Source: Janthinobacterium sp. (GTDB taxonomy: Bacteria; Pseudomonadota; Gammaproteobacteria; Burkholderiales; Burkholderiaceae_D). Taken from it: 20,803 nt of DNA. This document shows, piece after piece, positions 13,494 to 20,803 of the stretch (the stretch's first letter is position 1; the number at the start of each line of letters is the position of its first letter). The notes under the pieces are model-generated. The model did no database searches, was not told where the DNA came from, and was given only the letters and a program-made list of their open reading frames with translations. Both the position numbers and the translations under genes were made by a program. The DNA lies in contig DMYQ01000187.1 in assembly GCA_003482555.1 (NCBI GenBank), positions 1 to 20,803 on the forward strand, read 5' to 3'.

Positions 13494-14240
13494 ATGTACA
13501 AAATCGTTTTCATGCGTCACGGCGAGTCCACCTGGAACCTCGATAACCGCTTCACCGGCTGGACCGACGTCGATCTGACGGAAAAGGGCGCCCAGGAAGC
13601 CGCCGCCGCCGGCCGCATCTTGAAGGATGCCGGTTTCACCTTCGACCTGGCTTACACGTCGGTGCTCAAGCGCGCCATCCGTACCCTGTGGCTGTCGCTG
13701 GACGCGATGGACCTGATGTGGTTGCCAATCAAGCACGACTGGCGCTTGAACGAGCGCCACTACGGCGCCCTGCAGGGTCTGGACAAGGCTGAAACGGCCG
13801 CCAAGTATGGCGACGAACAAGTGCTGGTGTGGCGCCGCAGCTACGACACGCCGCCGCCGCCGTTGGCCGAGGACGACGAGCGCGCCTCATTCGCCGACCC
13901 GCGTTACGCCGCCTTGCCCAAGGCGAGCATTCCGCTCACCGAATGCCTGAAAGACACCGTGGCCCGCGTGATGCCGGCCTGGGGCGAGGAAATCGCCCCG
14001 GCCATACGCGCCGGCAAGCAAATCCTCATCTCGGCCCACGGCAATAGCTTGCGCGCCCTCATCAAGATGCTTGACGGCATCAGCGACGCCGACATCGTCG
14101 GCTTGAACATCCCCAACGGCCAGCCCCTGGTCTACGAGTTGGACGCCGACCTGAAGCCGATCCGCAGCTATTACCTGGGCGACGCCGACGCCATCGCGGC
14201 GGCCATGAGCGCCGTCGCCAATCAAGGGAAGGCAAAGTAA
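13494..14240 (+). CDS. gpmA: 2,3-bisphosphoglycerate-dependent phosphoglycerate mutase
   Basis: GpmA interconverts 3- and 2-phosphoglycerate in glycolysis and gluconeogenesis. The 248-residue protein has the phosphohistidine motif FMRHGES (R8, H9, G10), the conserved NRFTGWTDVDLTEKG, TSVLKRAIRT with R60, WRLNERHYGALQG with E87, and the second catalytic His in ISAHGNSLRAL (H182). Length and residues match the dPGM family and all are intact. The ATG start gives the standard N-terminus MYKIVFMRHG. It is divergent from the rhodanese-grxC-secB block and is followed by envC after a single base, so gpmA and envC probably share a transcript. E. coli has a different isoform (gpmI) beside envC, so the neighbourhood is conserved in outline with a non-homologous enzyme. 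Confidence 0.97.
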   Translation: MYKIVFMRHGESTWNLDNRFTGWTDVDLTEKGAQEAAAAGRILKDAGFTFDLAYTSVLKRAIRTLWLSLDAMDLMWLPIKHDWRLNERHYGALQGLDKAETAAKYGDEQVLVWRRSYDTPPPPLAEDDERASFADPRYAALPKASIPLTECLKDTVARVMPAWGEEIAPAIRAGKQILISAHGNSLRALIKMLDGISDADIVGLNIPNGQPLVYELDADLKPIRSYYLGDADAIAAAMSAVANQGKAK

Positions 14241-14241
14241 T

Positions 14242-15741
14242 TTGTCGTATTTGCGCCGGGTCGCACCCGTTTCCTTACCGGCCTGGCGCGCGGGGGCCCT
14301 GCTGTGCCTGTCCCTCGCGCTCGCCAGTGGCGGCGCCCTGGGCGCCAAAGTCAGCGAACGCAGCAGGCAGAAGGCGCTGGCCGAAGAGCAGCGCGCCGGC
14401 TTGCAGCAAAAGCTGACGGCGCTCAAGCACGACATCGGCCTCACCGAAAGCGCCAAGGTGGACGCGGCCGATACCCTGGCGGAGTCGGAAGAAGCCATTT
14501 CCAACGCCGACCGCGCCCTGCACGATCTGTCAAGCGAGCAAGACCAGACCGGCGTCAAGCTGCGCCAGTTGAGCGAGGAGCGCGAGCGCCTGGTGGCCAC
14601 GGTCGAGCTGCAAAAGCGGCAACTGGGGCAGTTGCTGCGCCAGCAATACGTGGCCGGCAATGAAGACCGCATCAAGCTCCTCCTGTCGGGCGACAATCCG
14701 AACCGCATCAACCGCGACTTGCAAATGATGGCCTATGTGTCGCAGGCGCAGGCGCGCCTGCTCGCTTCGCTGCGCGCCAACTTGTTGGCGGTGGAAACGA
14801 ATCAGGCGGCGGCGCAAGTGGCCAAGGATGACCTGGAAGAAATCGCCCAGGAGCAGCGCCAGCAAAAAACCGTGCTGGAGCAGGAAAAGGGGCGGCGCGC
14901 GGCCTTGCTGACGAGTCTGTCGCAACGCTTGCTGGCGCAGCGCAAGGAAGTGGGCAATGTGGAACGCGACGAACAACGCATGGCCGGCCTGGTCGACAAG
15001 CTGGCAAAGCTGATCAAGGAGCAGGCCGAGGCGGCCGCCGCCGAGCAGCGCCGGCAAGAACAATTGGCGGCGGCGCGCGCCGAAGCGAAGGCTAGGGCGG
15101 ATGCCGTGGCCAAGGCCCGGCTCGAGGCCTTGGCCCAGGCCAGGCTGCTGGCGGCGCGGGCCGGGGCGCAGGCCGAGCGCGAACGCCTGGCGCGGGAGCC
15201 GGGCAAGGGCGGCAAGATCAAGCCGGCGCCCATCAAGCCCGAGCCCGTCGATATCGAGCCGGCCCCGGTCTTGGTCAAGGAAGAGCCGAAAGCGCCGCCC
15301 AAGCCGGAAACGCCGGCGCCGAGCCTGGCGCCGGCCGCCGCCGACGGCGCCTTCGCCAGCTTGCGCGGGCAATTGCGGGCGCCCGTGGCCGGCCAGCTGG
15401 CCGCCAAGTTCGGCAGCAAGCGGGGCGGCGGACCCAGCTGGAAGGGCGTCTTCATCCGCGCCGCCGAGGGCAGCGACATCAAGGTCATCGCCGCCGGCCG
15501 GGTCGTGTTTGCCGAATGGCTGCGTGGTTTCGGCAATCTGATCATCGTCGACCATGGCGGCCAGTACATGAGCATCTATGGGAATAACCAGTCGCTGCTG
15601 AAACGGGCCGGCGACGCCGTCAAGGCGGGCGACTCCATCGCCAGCGCGGGAAACAGCGGCGGCAACGAAGAATCGGGGCTATACTTTGAATTGCGGCATC
15701 AGGGGCGCGCGTTCGACCCCGCCGGCTGGGTAAAGTTTTAA
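14242..15741 (+). CDS. envC: Murein hydrolase activator EnvC-like (degenerate LytM/M23)
   Basis: EnvC-type proteins activate the AmiA/AmiB amidases at the division septum from the periplasm. The 499-residue product starts at a TTG (AAGG 9 nt upstream), followed by a signal peptide (cleavage near ALG|AKVSERS). It has a long coiled coil (about 35-290), an Ala/Lys/Pro-rich linker (about 300-370) and a C-terminal LytM/M23 domain (about 370-499). In that domain the zinc ligands are missing: KGVFIRAAEG stands where an H-x3-D would be, and LYFELRHQG lacks the first His of HxH. It is therefore an activator, not a peptidase. The gpmA stop is 1 bp upstream; ctpA follows. The gene symbol rests on domain pattern and location next to a phosphoglycerate mutase gene. 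Confidence 0.9.
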   Translation: MSYLRRVAPVSLPAWRAGALLCLSLALASGGALGAKVSERSRQKALAEEQRAGLQQKLTALKHDIGLTESAKVDAADTLAESEEAISNADRALHDLSSEQDQTGVKLRQLSEERERLVATVELQKRQLGQLLRQQYVAGNEDRIKLLLSGDNPNRINRDLQMMAYVSQAQARLLASLRANLLAVETNQAAAQVAKDDLEEIAQEQRQQKTVLEQEKGRRAALLTSLSQRLLAQRKEVGNVERDEQRMAGLVDKLAKLIKEQAEAAAAEQRRQEQLAAARAEAKARADAVAKARLEALAQARLLAARAGAQAERERLAREPGKGGKIKPAPIKPEPVDIEPAPVLVKEEPKAPPKPETPAPSLAPAAADGAFASLRGQLRAPVAGQLAAKFGSKRGGGPSWKGVFIRAAEGSDIKVIAAGRVVFAEWLRGFGNLIIVDHGGQYMSIYGNNQSLLKRAGDAVKAGDSIASAGNSGGNEESGLYFELRHQGRAFDPAGWVKF

Positions 15742-15818
15742 GAGTTTTAAGGGATGGCCTGGCGCCGTCGAATCTCTTTACGTTATTGATTGATTACGTT
15801 GTTGATTGCGGAAAATAC

Positions 15819-17312
15819 ATGGGCGTTAAAGCAAAGAGTATCGGCCTGATCGGCCTGGGAATGTTGGCCGGGGTCGGGGTCTCGTTGCAGTTTTCCGCCA
15901 TCGCGCAAAAAGTCGTGGCCGCGCCCCTGCCGCTGGAAGAGTTGCGCCAGTTGTCGGACGTTTTCGGCCTGATCAAGTCCGATTATGTCGAAACGGTGGA
16001 CGACAAGAAGTTGCTGACCGAAGCCATCTCCGGCATGGTCGCCTCGCTCGACCCGCATTCCGTGTATCTGGACAAGAAAGCCTTCAAGGAAATGCGCGAC
16101 AGCATGCAGGGCAAGTTTGTCGGTCTGGGCATCGAAGTGGGCATGGAAGACGGCTATGTCAAGGTGGTGGCGCCGATCGAGGATTCGCCGGCCGCCAAGG
16201 CCGGCATCCGGGCCGGCGACTTGATCACGCGCATCGACGACACGCCGATGAAGGGCTTGCCGATCGAAGATGCGATCAAGAAGATGCGCGGCGAGCCGCA
16301 CAGCAAGATCACCCTGACCATCGCCCGCAAGGGGGAGGCGGCGCCGCTGGTGTTCGCCATCATGCGCGAAGAAATCCGCGTGCAAAGCGTCAAGGGCAAG
16401 ATGATCGAGCCCGGTTACGCCTGGTTGCGCATTTCCCAGTTCCAGGAACCGACCGTCGAAGACATGGCCAAGAAAATCAGCGCCCTGTATCTCCAGGATC
16501 CCCACATCAAGGGACTGGTGCTGGACTTGCGCAACGATCCGGGCGGCGTCGTGCCGGGCGCCATCGGCGTCTCGGCCGCCTTCCTGCCGAAGGATGCGGT
16601 GATCGTCTCGACCAACGGCCAACTGGCCTCGTCGAAGGAAACCTTTTACGGCCGGCGCGAGTTTTACGCGGGCGCCAAGGGCGGCGATCCGCTGGCGGCG
16701 CTGCCGGCGGCGCTCAAGGACGTGCCCATGGTGGTGCTGGTCAACACCGGCTCGGCCTCGGCTTCGGAAATCGTCGCCGGCGCGCTGCAGGATTACAAGC
16801 GCGCCACCATCCTCGGCACCCAGACCTTCGGCAAGGGTTCGGTGCAGACCCTGCGTCAATTGACTGCCGACACGGCCGTCAAGCTGACCACGGCCCGCTA
16901 TTACACGCCGCACGGGCGCTCGATCCAGGCGCGCGGCATCGTGCCCGACCTGATGGTCGACGAAACCCCGGACGGCGACGGCTGGAACAGCTTGCGCGTG
17001 CGCGAATCGGACTTGCAAAAGCACCTTGGTAACGAACAGGACAAGGCCGCCGTCGCGGGCGCGCCCGTACCCGCCAAGCGCGATGAGCTGGAGACGGAGC
17101 AGCGCGTGATCGCCATGGAAAAGAACCGCAAACCGCTCGAATACGGCGGCAAGGACGACTTCCAGCTGATCCAGGCCTTGAACCACTTCAAGGGCTTGCC
17201 GGTGAAACTGTCGAAGGTGGAGGCGACCCCGGCAAAATCGGCCGAGGCCGCCAAGCCGGCCGCCGCCACGGAGCCGAAGCCCGACCTCAAGATCGACGAC
17301 AAGAAACCTTGA
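15819..17312 (+). CDS. ctpA: C-terminal processing peptidase (S41A), CtpA-like
   Basis: A periplasmic carboxy-terminal processing protease of 497 residues. After a signal-like membrane segment (about 7-30) comes a helical region, a PDZ domain (about 95-180, GLGIEVGMEDGYVKVVAPIE), and the S41 catalytic core. By alignment with E. coli Prc, the Ser-Lys dyad is S314 (GSASASEI) and K339 (FGKGSVQ), with D325 at the matching position. A variable C-terminal part (about 400-497) ends in a Lys/Ala/Pro-rich tail. Such proteases trim or degrade envelope proteins, and often affect peptidoglycan hydrolases. The ATG at 15819 is chosen over an upstream TTG at 15786 because of GGAAA just before it. It follows envC by 77 bp, so both may be co-transcribed and act on the cell wall. 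Confidence 0.95.
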   Translation: MGVKAKSIGLIGLGMLAGVGVSLQFSAIAQKVVAAPLPLEELRQLSDVFGLIKSDYVETVDDKKLLTEAISGMVASLDPHSVYLDKKAFKEMRDSMQGKFVGLGIEVGMEDGYVKVVAPIEDSPAAKAGIRAGDLITRIDDTPMKGLPIEDAIKKMRGEPHSKITLTIARKGEAAPLVFAIMREEIRVQSVKGKMIEPGYAWLRISQFQEPTVEDMAKKISALYLQDPHIKGLVLDLRNDPGGVVPGAIGVSAAFLPKDAVIVSTNGQLASSKETFYGRREFYAGAKGGDPLAALPAALKDVPMVVLVNTGSASASEIVAGALQDYKRATILGTQTFGKGSVQTLRQLTADTAVKLTTARYYTPHGRSIQARGIVPDLMVDETPDGDGWNSLRVRESDLQKHLGNEQDKAAVAGAPVPAKRDELETEQRVIAMEKNRKPLEYGGKDDFQLIQALNHFKGLPVKLSKVEATPAKSAEAAKPAAATEPKPDLKIDDKKP

Positions 17313-17359
17313 ACCCGGCCCGGGCGGCTCCATCACCGCTTGACGTCGCCCGCGCTTGA

Positions 17360-18121
17360 ATGAATCAGATGAACGACACGCAACTGCTGCGCTATTCGCG
17401 CCACATCCTGCTCGACCAGATCGGCATCGAAGGCCAGCTCAAGCTGCTCGCCGCGCGCGCGCTGGTGATAGGCGCCGGCGGCCTCGGCTCGCCCGCCGCC
17501 ATGTATCTGGCGTCGGCCGGCGTCGGCCGCCTGACCCTGGTCGACAACGACACGGTCGACCTGACCAATCTGCAGCGCCAGATCGCCCACACCACCGGGC
17601 GCGTCGGCACGCCGAAGGCGGAATCGGCGCGCCTGACCCTGCTCGGCATCAATCCCGAGATCGCCGTCACGGCCCTGCTCGAGCGCGCCGACGATGCGCG
17701 CCTGGCCGCGCTCGTGGGCGCGGCCGACGTGGTGCTCGACTGCAGCGACAACTTCGCCACCCGCCACGCCGTCAACCGCGCCTGCGTGGCGCACAAGGTG
17801 CCGCTGGTGTCGGGCGCCGTGATCCGCTTCGATGGCCAGGTCAGCGTCTTCGACCCCCGCTCGGGCGCCGCGCCCTGCTATTCCTGCCTGTTCCCGCAAG
17901 ACCAGCGCTTCGAGGATGAAGCCTGTTCCAGCATGGGCGTGTTCGCGCCCCTGGTGGGCGTGGTCGGCGCCATGCAGGCGGCCGAAGCGCTCAAGCTGCT
18001 GATGGGCGTGGGCGCTTCGCTGGCCGGGCGCCTGCTGCTGCTCGACGGCTTGCACATGGAATGGAACAGCATCCAGGTGGCGCGCAACCCGGCTTGCCCG
18101 GTGTGCGGCACGCCAACTTGA
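17360..18121 (+). CDS. moeB: MoeB/ThiF-family adenylyltransferase (probable MoeB)
   Basis: This E1-like enzyme adenylates the C-terminus of a ubiquitin-like sulfur carrier (MoaD for molybdopterin, or ThiS for thiazole). The 253-residue protein has the ATP-binding loop VIGAGGLGSPAAMYL (36-50), TVDLTNLQRQIAH with R73, the catalytic aspartate in LDCSDNF (D130), and the zinc site CYSC (C173, C176) with CPVC (C246, C249). C189 (ACSSMGV) matches the conserved Cys of MoeB. The fold and length fit MoeB and ThiF equally; MoeB is favoured by D130 and C189 spacing, but no other molybdopterin or thiamine genes are nearby to decide. It follows ctpA by 47 bp; the start may be M1 or M4. Confidence 0.88.
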   Translation: MNQMNDTQLLRYSRHILLDQIGIEGQLKLLAARALVIGAGGLGSPAAMYLASAGVGRLTLVDNDTVDLTNLQRQIAHTTGRVGTPKAESARLTLLGINPEIAVTALLERADDARLAALVGAADVVLDCSDNFATRHAVNRACVAHKVPLVSGAVIRFDGQVSVFDPRSGAAPCYSCLFPQDQRFEDEACSSMGVFAPLVGVVGAMQAAEALKLLMGVGASLAGRLLLLDGLHMEWNSIQVARNPACPVCGTPT

Positions 18122-18267
18122 CGCGCACCGCCGTCCCACCCCGAATGGAGCGTTGCATAAATTTTCTGCGGCGCTGGCGGCGCTCTTTCGTGGCGGACGC
18201 TGGCCGGGGCCGGCAACGAGGGGGCCTTGCGGTGCCTGCCGGGCGGCGCGGAAAAGAATAGGGCGCG

Positions 18268-18289
18268 CTTAAGTTGATCTTAAGTTAAT
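18268..18289. repeat. 11-bp direct repeat upstream of the gsp promoter
   Basis: CTTAAGTTGAT (18268-18278) is followed directly by CTTAAGTTAAT (18279-18289), one mismatch, one helical turn apart. It is AT-rich in a GC-rich region and ends 15 bp before the −35 of the gspG promoter, so it may be an UP-element or regulator site. Confidence 0.45.
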
Positions 18290-18304
18290 TTAAACTCTGC
18301 TTTT

Positions 18305-18333
18305 TTGGGATTGGGACCATTCCGCCTTATACT
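18305..18333 (+). promoter_or_regulatory. Sigma70-like promoter of gspG
   Basis: TTGGGA (18305-18310) and TATACT (18328-18333) are 17 bp apart, matching 4/6 and 5/6 of the consensus. Predicted transcription starts near 18340, just upstream of the gspG ATG at 18368. This rules out translation starting at 18305. Confidence 0.65.
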
Positions 18334-18367
18334 CTGCTCTCACCATTCACGATGCGGCCCTATTTCT

Positions 18368-18820
18368 ATGCAAAAAGCTCCTTACCGTACGCTCCGCCAG
18401 CGCTTCGCGCGCGGTTTCACGCTCATCGAAATCATGGTCGTGGTGGTGATCATGGGGATCCTGGCCTCGCTGGTGGTGCCCAAGCTGATCGCCCGCACCG
18501 GCGAATCGAAGGTGGCCGCCGCCCGCGTCGACATTGCGACCGTGATGCAAGCGCTCAAGCTGTACAAGCTCGACAACCAGCGCTATCCGACCACCGAGCA
18601 GGGCTTGCAAGCCCTGTTGACCAAGCCCACCAGCGGCCCGGCCGCGAACGGCTGGAAGACGGGCGGTTACCTGGAAAAAATGCCGAAAGACCCGTGGGGC
18701 AATCCCTACCAATACCTGTCGCCGGGCATCAAGGGCGAGGTCGACGTGATCTCGCTGGGCGCCGACGGCCAGCCGGGCGGCAGCGGCGACGACGCCGACA
18801 TCGGTTCGTGGGAACTATAA
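18368..18820 (+). CDS. gspG: Type II secretion major pseudopilin GspG
   Basis: GspG is the main subunit of the periplasmic pseudopilus that drives protein export across the outer membrane. The 150-residue precursor has the prepilin peptidase site RFARG|FTLIE (cleavage after G16, Glu at mature position 5), a hydrophobic N-terminal helix (FTLIEIMVVVVIMGILASLV), then ALKLYKLDNQRYPTTEQGLQAL, PKDPWGNPYQYLSPG and the Asp-rich calcium-loop region SLGADGQPGGSGDDADIGSW typical of GspG. The ATG at 18368 is used because the promoter lies at 18305-18333. It is the first gene of the gspGHIJK run, with gspH overlapping its end. Whether gspC-F lie elsewhere cannot be seen here. Confidence 0.95.
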   Translation: MQKAPYRTLRQRFARGFTLIEIMVVVVIMGILASLVVPKLIARTGESKVAAARVDIATVMQALKLYKLDNQRYPTTEQGLQALLTKPTSGPAANGWKTGGYLEKMPKDPWGNPYQYLSPGIKGEVDVISLGADGQPGGSGDDADIGSWEL

Positions 18821-19290
18821 GCGCCAGTCCGGCGCGCGGCCGCGGCTTCACGCTCATCGAGCTGCTGGTGGTGATGGTCATCATCGGCGTCACGCTGGGA
18901 CTGGTGTCCCTGAGCGCGATGCCGAACGGCCAGCAGTCGCTGCACAAGGAAGCCGAGCGCATCGCGCTGCTGCTGCAATTGGCGCGCGACGAAGCCATCG
19001 TGCGCAACCGCCAGGTGGCGTTCGAGGCCGACGCCGACCATTACCGCTTCCTGGTGCGCAATGACAAGCAGTGGGAACCCGTGACCCAGGACGACTTGCT
19101 GCGCGAACGCCCCTTCAAGAATAGTCCGGTGCTGTTTTCCATCGATCCCGTTTCCAGCGCGACCATGCCGCCGCTGCGCCTGACGTTTGGCCGCGAACCG
19201 GTCGACAAGCCCTTCGTGCTGACCCTGGCCAGCGGCCCGAACAGCGTCGCCATCCGCGCCGATGGCATCGGCCATTTCACGGTCGAATGA
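18808..19290 (+). CDS. gspH: Type II secretion minor pseudopilin GspH
   Basis: A minor pseudopilin of about 160 residues. It carries the prepilin site ARGRG|FTLIE with Glu at mature position 5, a hydrophobic helix (FTLIELLVVMVIIGVTLGLV) and a variable globular part with LQLARDEAIVRNRQVAFEAD, a typical GspH pattern. No ATG is available in frame near the start; the GTG at 18808 gives a suitable 13-residue leader and a 13-bp overlap with gspG, so I use it. The longer frame to 18352 would run through gspG in another frame and is rejected. The stop overlaps the gspI start (ATGA), so translation is likely coupled. Confidence 0.88.
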   Translation: MGTISASPARGRGFTLIELLVVMVIIGVTLGLVSLSAMPNGQQSLHKEAERIALLLQLARDEAIVRNRQVAFEADADHYRFLVRNDKQWEPVTQDDLLRERPFKNSPVLFSIDPVSSATMPPLRLTFGREPVDKPFVLTLASGPNSVAIRADGIGHFTVE

Positions 19291-19673
19291 CGATGCCGCG
19301 CCCGCCCTCCCTTCCTGTCCGCGGCTTCACCCTGCTCGAAGTGCTGGTGGCCCTGGTCATCGTCGTCACCGCGCTGGGCGCCTCGCTGCGCGCGGTCGGC
19401 AGCCTGACGCAAAACAGCAATGGCTTGCGCAGCGCGATGATGGCGACCTGGTCGGCCGAAAACCGCCTGGTGCAAATCCGCCTCGGCAAAGACTTTCCGC
19501 CGCTGGGCAAGAGCTCGTCCGACTGTCCCCAGGGCGATCTGCACCTGGTGTGCCAGGAAGAAGTGCTGGCCACGCCGAATCCGCGCTTCCGCCGGGTCGA
19601 GGTGAGCGTCTTCGAGGCCGACAATCCGCAGCGCAACATCATCAAGCTGATCCAACTGGTGCTGAACCAATGA
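19287..19673 (+). CDS. gspI: Type II secretion minor pseudopilin GspI
   Basis: A 128-residue minor pseudopilin. The prepilin site is LPVRG|FTLLE, Glu at mature position 5, followed by the hydrophobic helix FTLLEVLVALVIVVTALGA. The signature SLTQNSNGLRSAMMATWSAENRLVQIRL is typical of GspI. GspI with GspJ and GspK forms the tip complex of the pseudopilus. It starts in an ATGA overlap with gspH and its stop overlaps the gspJ ATG, so the cluster is translated as a chain. Size is as expected for the family. Confidence 0.94.
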   Translation: MTMPRPPSLPVRGFTLLEVLVALVIVVTALGASLRAVGSLTQNSNGLRSAMMATWSAENRLVQIRLGKDFPPLGKSSSDCPQGDLHLVCQEEVLATPNPRFRRVEVSVFEADNPQRNIIKLIQLVLNQ

Positions 19674-20287
19674 AGGGCGGGCGCGGCTTCACGTTGGTGG
19701 AATTGCTGGTGGCGATCGGCATCCTGGCCTTCGTCGCCGTGATGGGCTGGCGCGGCCTGGACGGCATCATGCGTTCGCGCGTGATCTTGACGGCGCAAAT
19801 GGAGCAGACCCGCGGCATGCAACTGGCGTTCGCGCAAATGCAGACCGATTGCGAGCACCTGGCCGGCAGCGGCACCGGCTCGACCCTGCTGCACCAGCGC
19901 CGCAACCTGGCCGGCGACAACAAGGGCTTGACCCTGGTGCGCACCGTCTTCGGCGAGAACCAGGCCTTGCAGTTGCAAGTGGTGTCTTACCGCATCAAGG
20001 ATGGCGTGCTGACGCGGCGCGAGTCCAGTCCCACCCGCGATCTGGCCCAGCTCGACATCTTGTGGCAGGCCGCGCTGAGCGGCGTCGACAGCACCGTCAC
20101 GCCCGTGGTGCTGCAGACGGGCGTGAGCGGCATCGTGCTGCGCACCTGGGACGGCACCGGCTGGAGCGTGCTGAGCAACGCGACCGGAGCCTCGCTGCTG
20201 AGCACTGTCAGCGGCCTGGAAGTGGCGCTCCAGCTGCAGGGCCAGGAAACCAGCCTGGTCAAGGTCTTTTTGCTGGGGGCCGTGTGA
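19670..20287 (+). CDS. gspJ: Type II secretion minor pseudopilin GspJ
   Basis: A 205-residue minor pseudopilin with the short leader MKGGRG|FTLVE, Glu at mature position 5, and the helix FTLVELLVAIGILAFVAVMG. Typical GspJ features follow: WRGLDGIMRSR, MEQTRGMQLAFAQMQTDCEHL, and a beta-rich C-terminal domain (LVRTVFGENQALQLQVVSYR, GVSGIVLRTWDGTGW). The ATG at 19670 overlaps the gspI stop (ATGA). A longer frame exists on this strand from 19262, but it runs through gspI out of frame and is rejected. GspJ is a tip-complex subunit with GspI and GspK. Confidence 0.94.
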   Translation: MKGGRGFTLVELLVAIGILAFVAVMGWRGLDGIMRSRVILTAQMEQTRGMQLAFAQMQTDCEHLAGSGTGSTLLHQRRNLAGDNKGLTLVRTVFGENQALQLQVVSYRIKDGVLTRRESSPTRDLAQLDILWQAALSGVDSTVTPVVLQTGVSGIVLRTWDGTGWSVLSNATGASLLSTVSGLEVALQLQGQETSLVKVFLLGAV

Positions 20288-20803
20288 AGCGCGGCGCGGC
20301 CATGCGCCGCCAGAGCGGCGTGGCCATCATCACGGCGCTGCTGCTGACGACCCTGGCGATCACCATCGTCGCCAGCCTGTTCTGGCAGCAGCAAGTCCAG
20401 GTGCGCTCGATGGAAAACCAGCGCCTGCACTTGCAGACCAAGTGGATTTCGCTGGGCGCGATCGATTTCGAGCGCTTCATCCTGCGCCAGGACGGGCTGG
20501 CGGCCGGCGCCCAGATCACCACCCTGGACGGCATCTGGGCCACGCCGGTGGCGGAAACCCGGCTCGATCAATACATCGACCGCGAGCGCGTCGCCGACGA
20601 GCATTTCGACGCCACCCTGTCGGGCCAGATCAGCGACGCCCAGGCGCGTTATAATTTGAATAACCTTGCCGGGCCGAAGCTGGTGAATCCGGCCCAGGTC
20701 CTGGTATTCCAGCGCCTGTTGAGCAATTTGCAGCTGGACCCGGGACTGGCGCAGGCGGCGGCGCAGGCGCTGGCAAAGGCGCGCCCGCCGCAGGCGGCGC
20801 CGC
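20284..20803 (+). CDS. gspK: Type II secretion minor pseudopilin GspK, 5' part (runs off window)
   Basis: The frame opens with GTG at 20284, which overlaps the gspJ stop (GTGA), and stays open to the window edge, giving about 173 residues. An alternative start is the ATG at 20302. The N-terminus has the leader MRRQSG|VAIITALLLTTLAI. As in other GspK proteins, the helix starts with Val-Ala and lacks the Glu at mature position 5 found in GspG, H, I and J. Downstream RSMENQRLHLQTKWISLGAIDFERFIL and the segment ARYNLNNLAGPKLVNP, with the N-L-N motif, are typical of GspK. The protein should continue for roughly 120 to 150 residues past the window. It caps the pseudopilus tip with GspI and GspJ. 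Confidence 0.92.
   Translation, partial: MKRGAAMRRQSGVAIITALLLTTLAITIVASLFWQQQVQVRSMENQRLHLQTKWISLGAIDFERFILRQDGLAAGAQITTLDGIWATPVAETRLDQYIDRERVADEHFDATLSGQISDAQARYNLNNLAGPKLVNPAQVLVFQRLLSNLQLDPGLAQAAAQALAKARPPQAAP

Noticed and set aside
15783..17336. A 517-codon open frame on the minus strand opposite ctpA
   Set aside because: It mirrors the ctpA codons in a high-GC gene and has no recognisable protein features.

Overview
The window looks like a chromosomal segment of a GC-rich betaproteobacterium, most probably Oxalobacteraceae (Janthinobacterium/Massilia/Duganella type). The reasons are the gene orders petABC-sspA-sspB, gpsA-SH3-secB-grxC-rhodanese and gpmA-envC-ctpA-moeB, the style of the encoded proteins, and the start of a gspGHIJK type II secretion cluster. 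The genus is an inference; no rRNA or species marker is present.

Layout. (1) Positions 1 to about 2,890 are accessory DNA, visibly more AT-rich than the rest (except the structured 531-900 gap). They hold the 3' end of a HEPN-like protein gene, a 370-bp gap with two strong hairpins, and a minus-strand two-gene operon: a DUF6932-type nucleotidyltransferase-like protein overlapping by 4 bp (ATGA) an HTH plus ImmA/IrrE metallopeptidase protein. This block lies on the 3' side of a complete tRNA-Thr(UGU), as expected for a tRNA-anchored genomic island; no integrase is visible. (2) The minus strand from 2,946 to 7,213 carries tRNA-Thr, sspB, sspA and the cytochrome bc1 operon petABC. (3) The plus strand from 7,466 to 10,174 carries mscL, a membrane-anchored HtrA/DegS-like protease, a DUF2461 protein and a small cupin. 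(4) The minus strand from 10,209 to 13,301 carries gpsA, an SH3-domain exported protein, secB, grxC and a membrane-anchored rhodanese, matching the E. coli order yibN-grxC-secB-gpsA. (5) The plus strand from 13,494 to 18,121 carries gpmA, envC, ctpA and moeB. (6) The plus strand from 18,368 to the window end carries gspG, H, I, J and the 5' part of gspK, overlapping head to tail, behind a good sigma70-like promoter.

How the genes work together. PetABC is the respiratory quinol:cytochrome c oxidoreductase. SspA and SspB are the stringent starvation pair (transcription factor and ClpXP adaptor). SecB, GrxC, rhodanese and GpsA form a conserved export, redox and phospholipid neighbourhood. EnvC and CtpA both act on the cell envelope. 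GspG-K are the major and minor pseudopilins of a type II secretion system.

The part most likely to hold something little described is the accessory block at 1-2,890. The nucleotidyltransferase-like plus HTH-ImmA/IrrE pair resembles a toxin-antitoxin or defence module, but that role is inferred from domains and position only.
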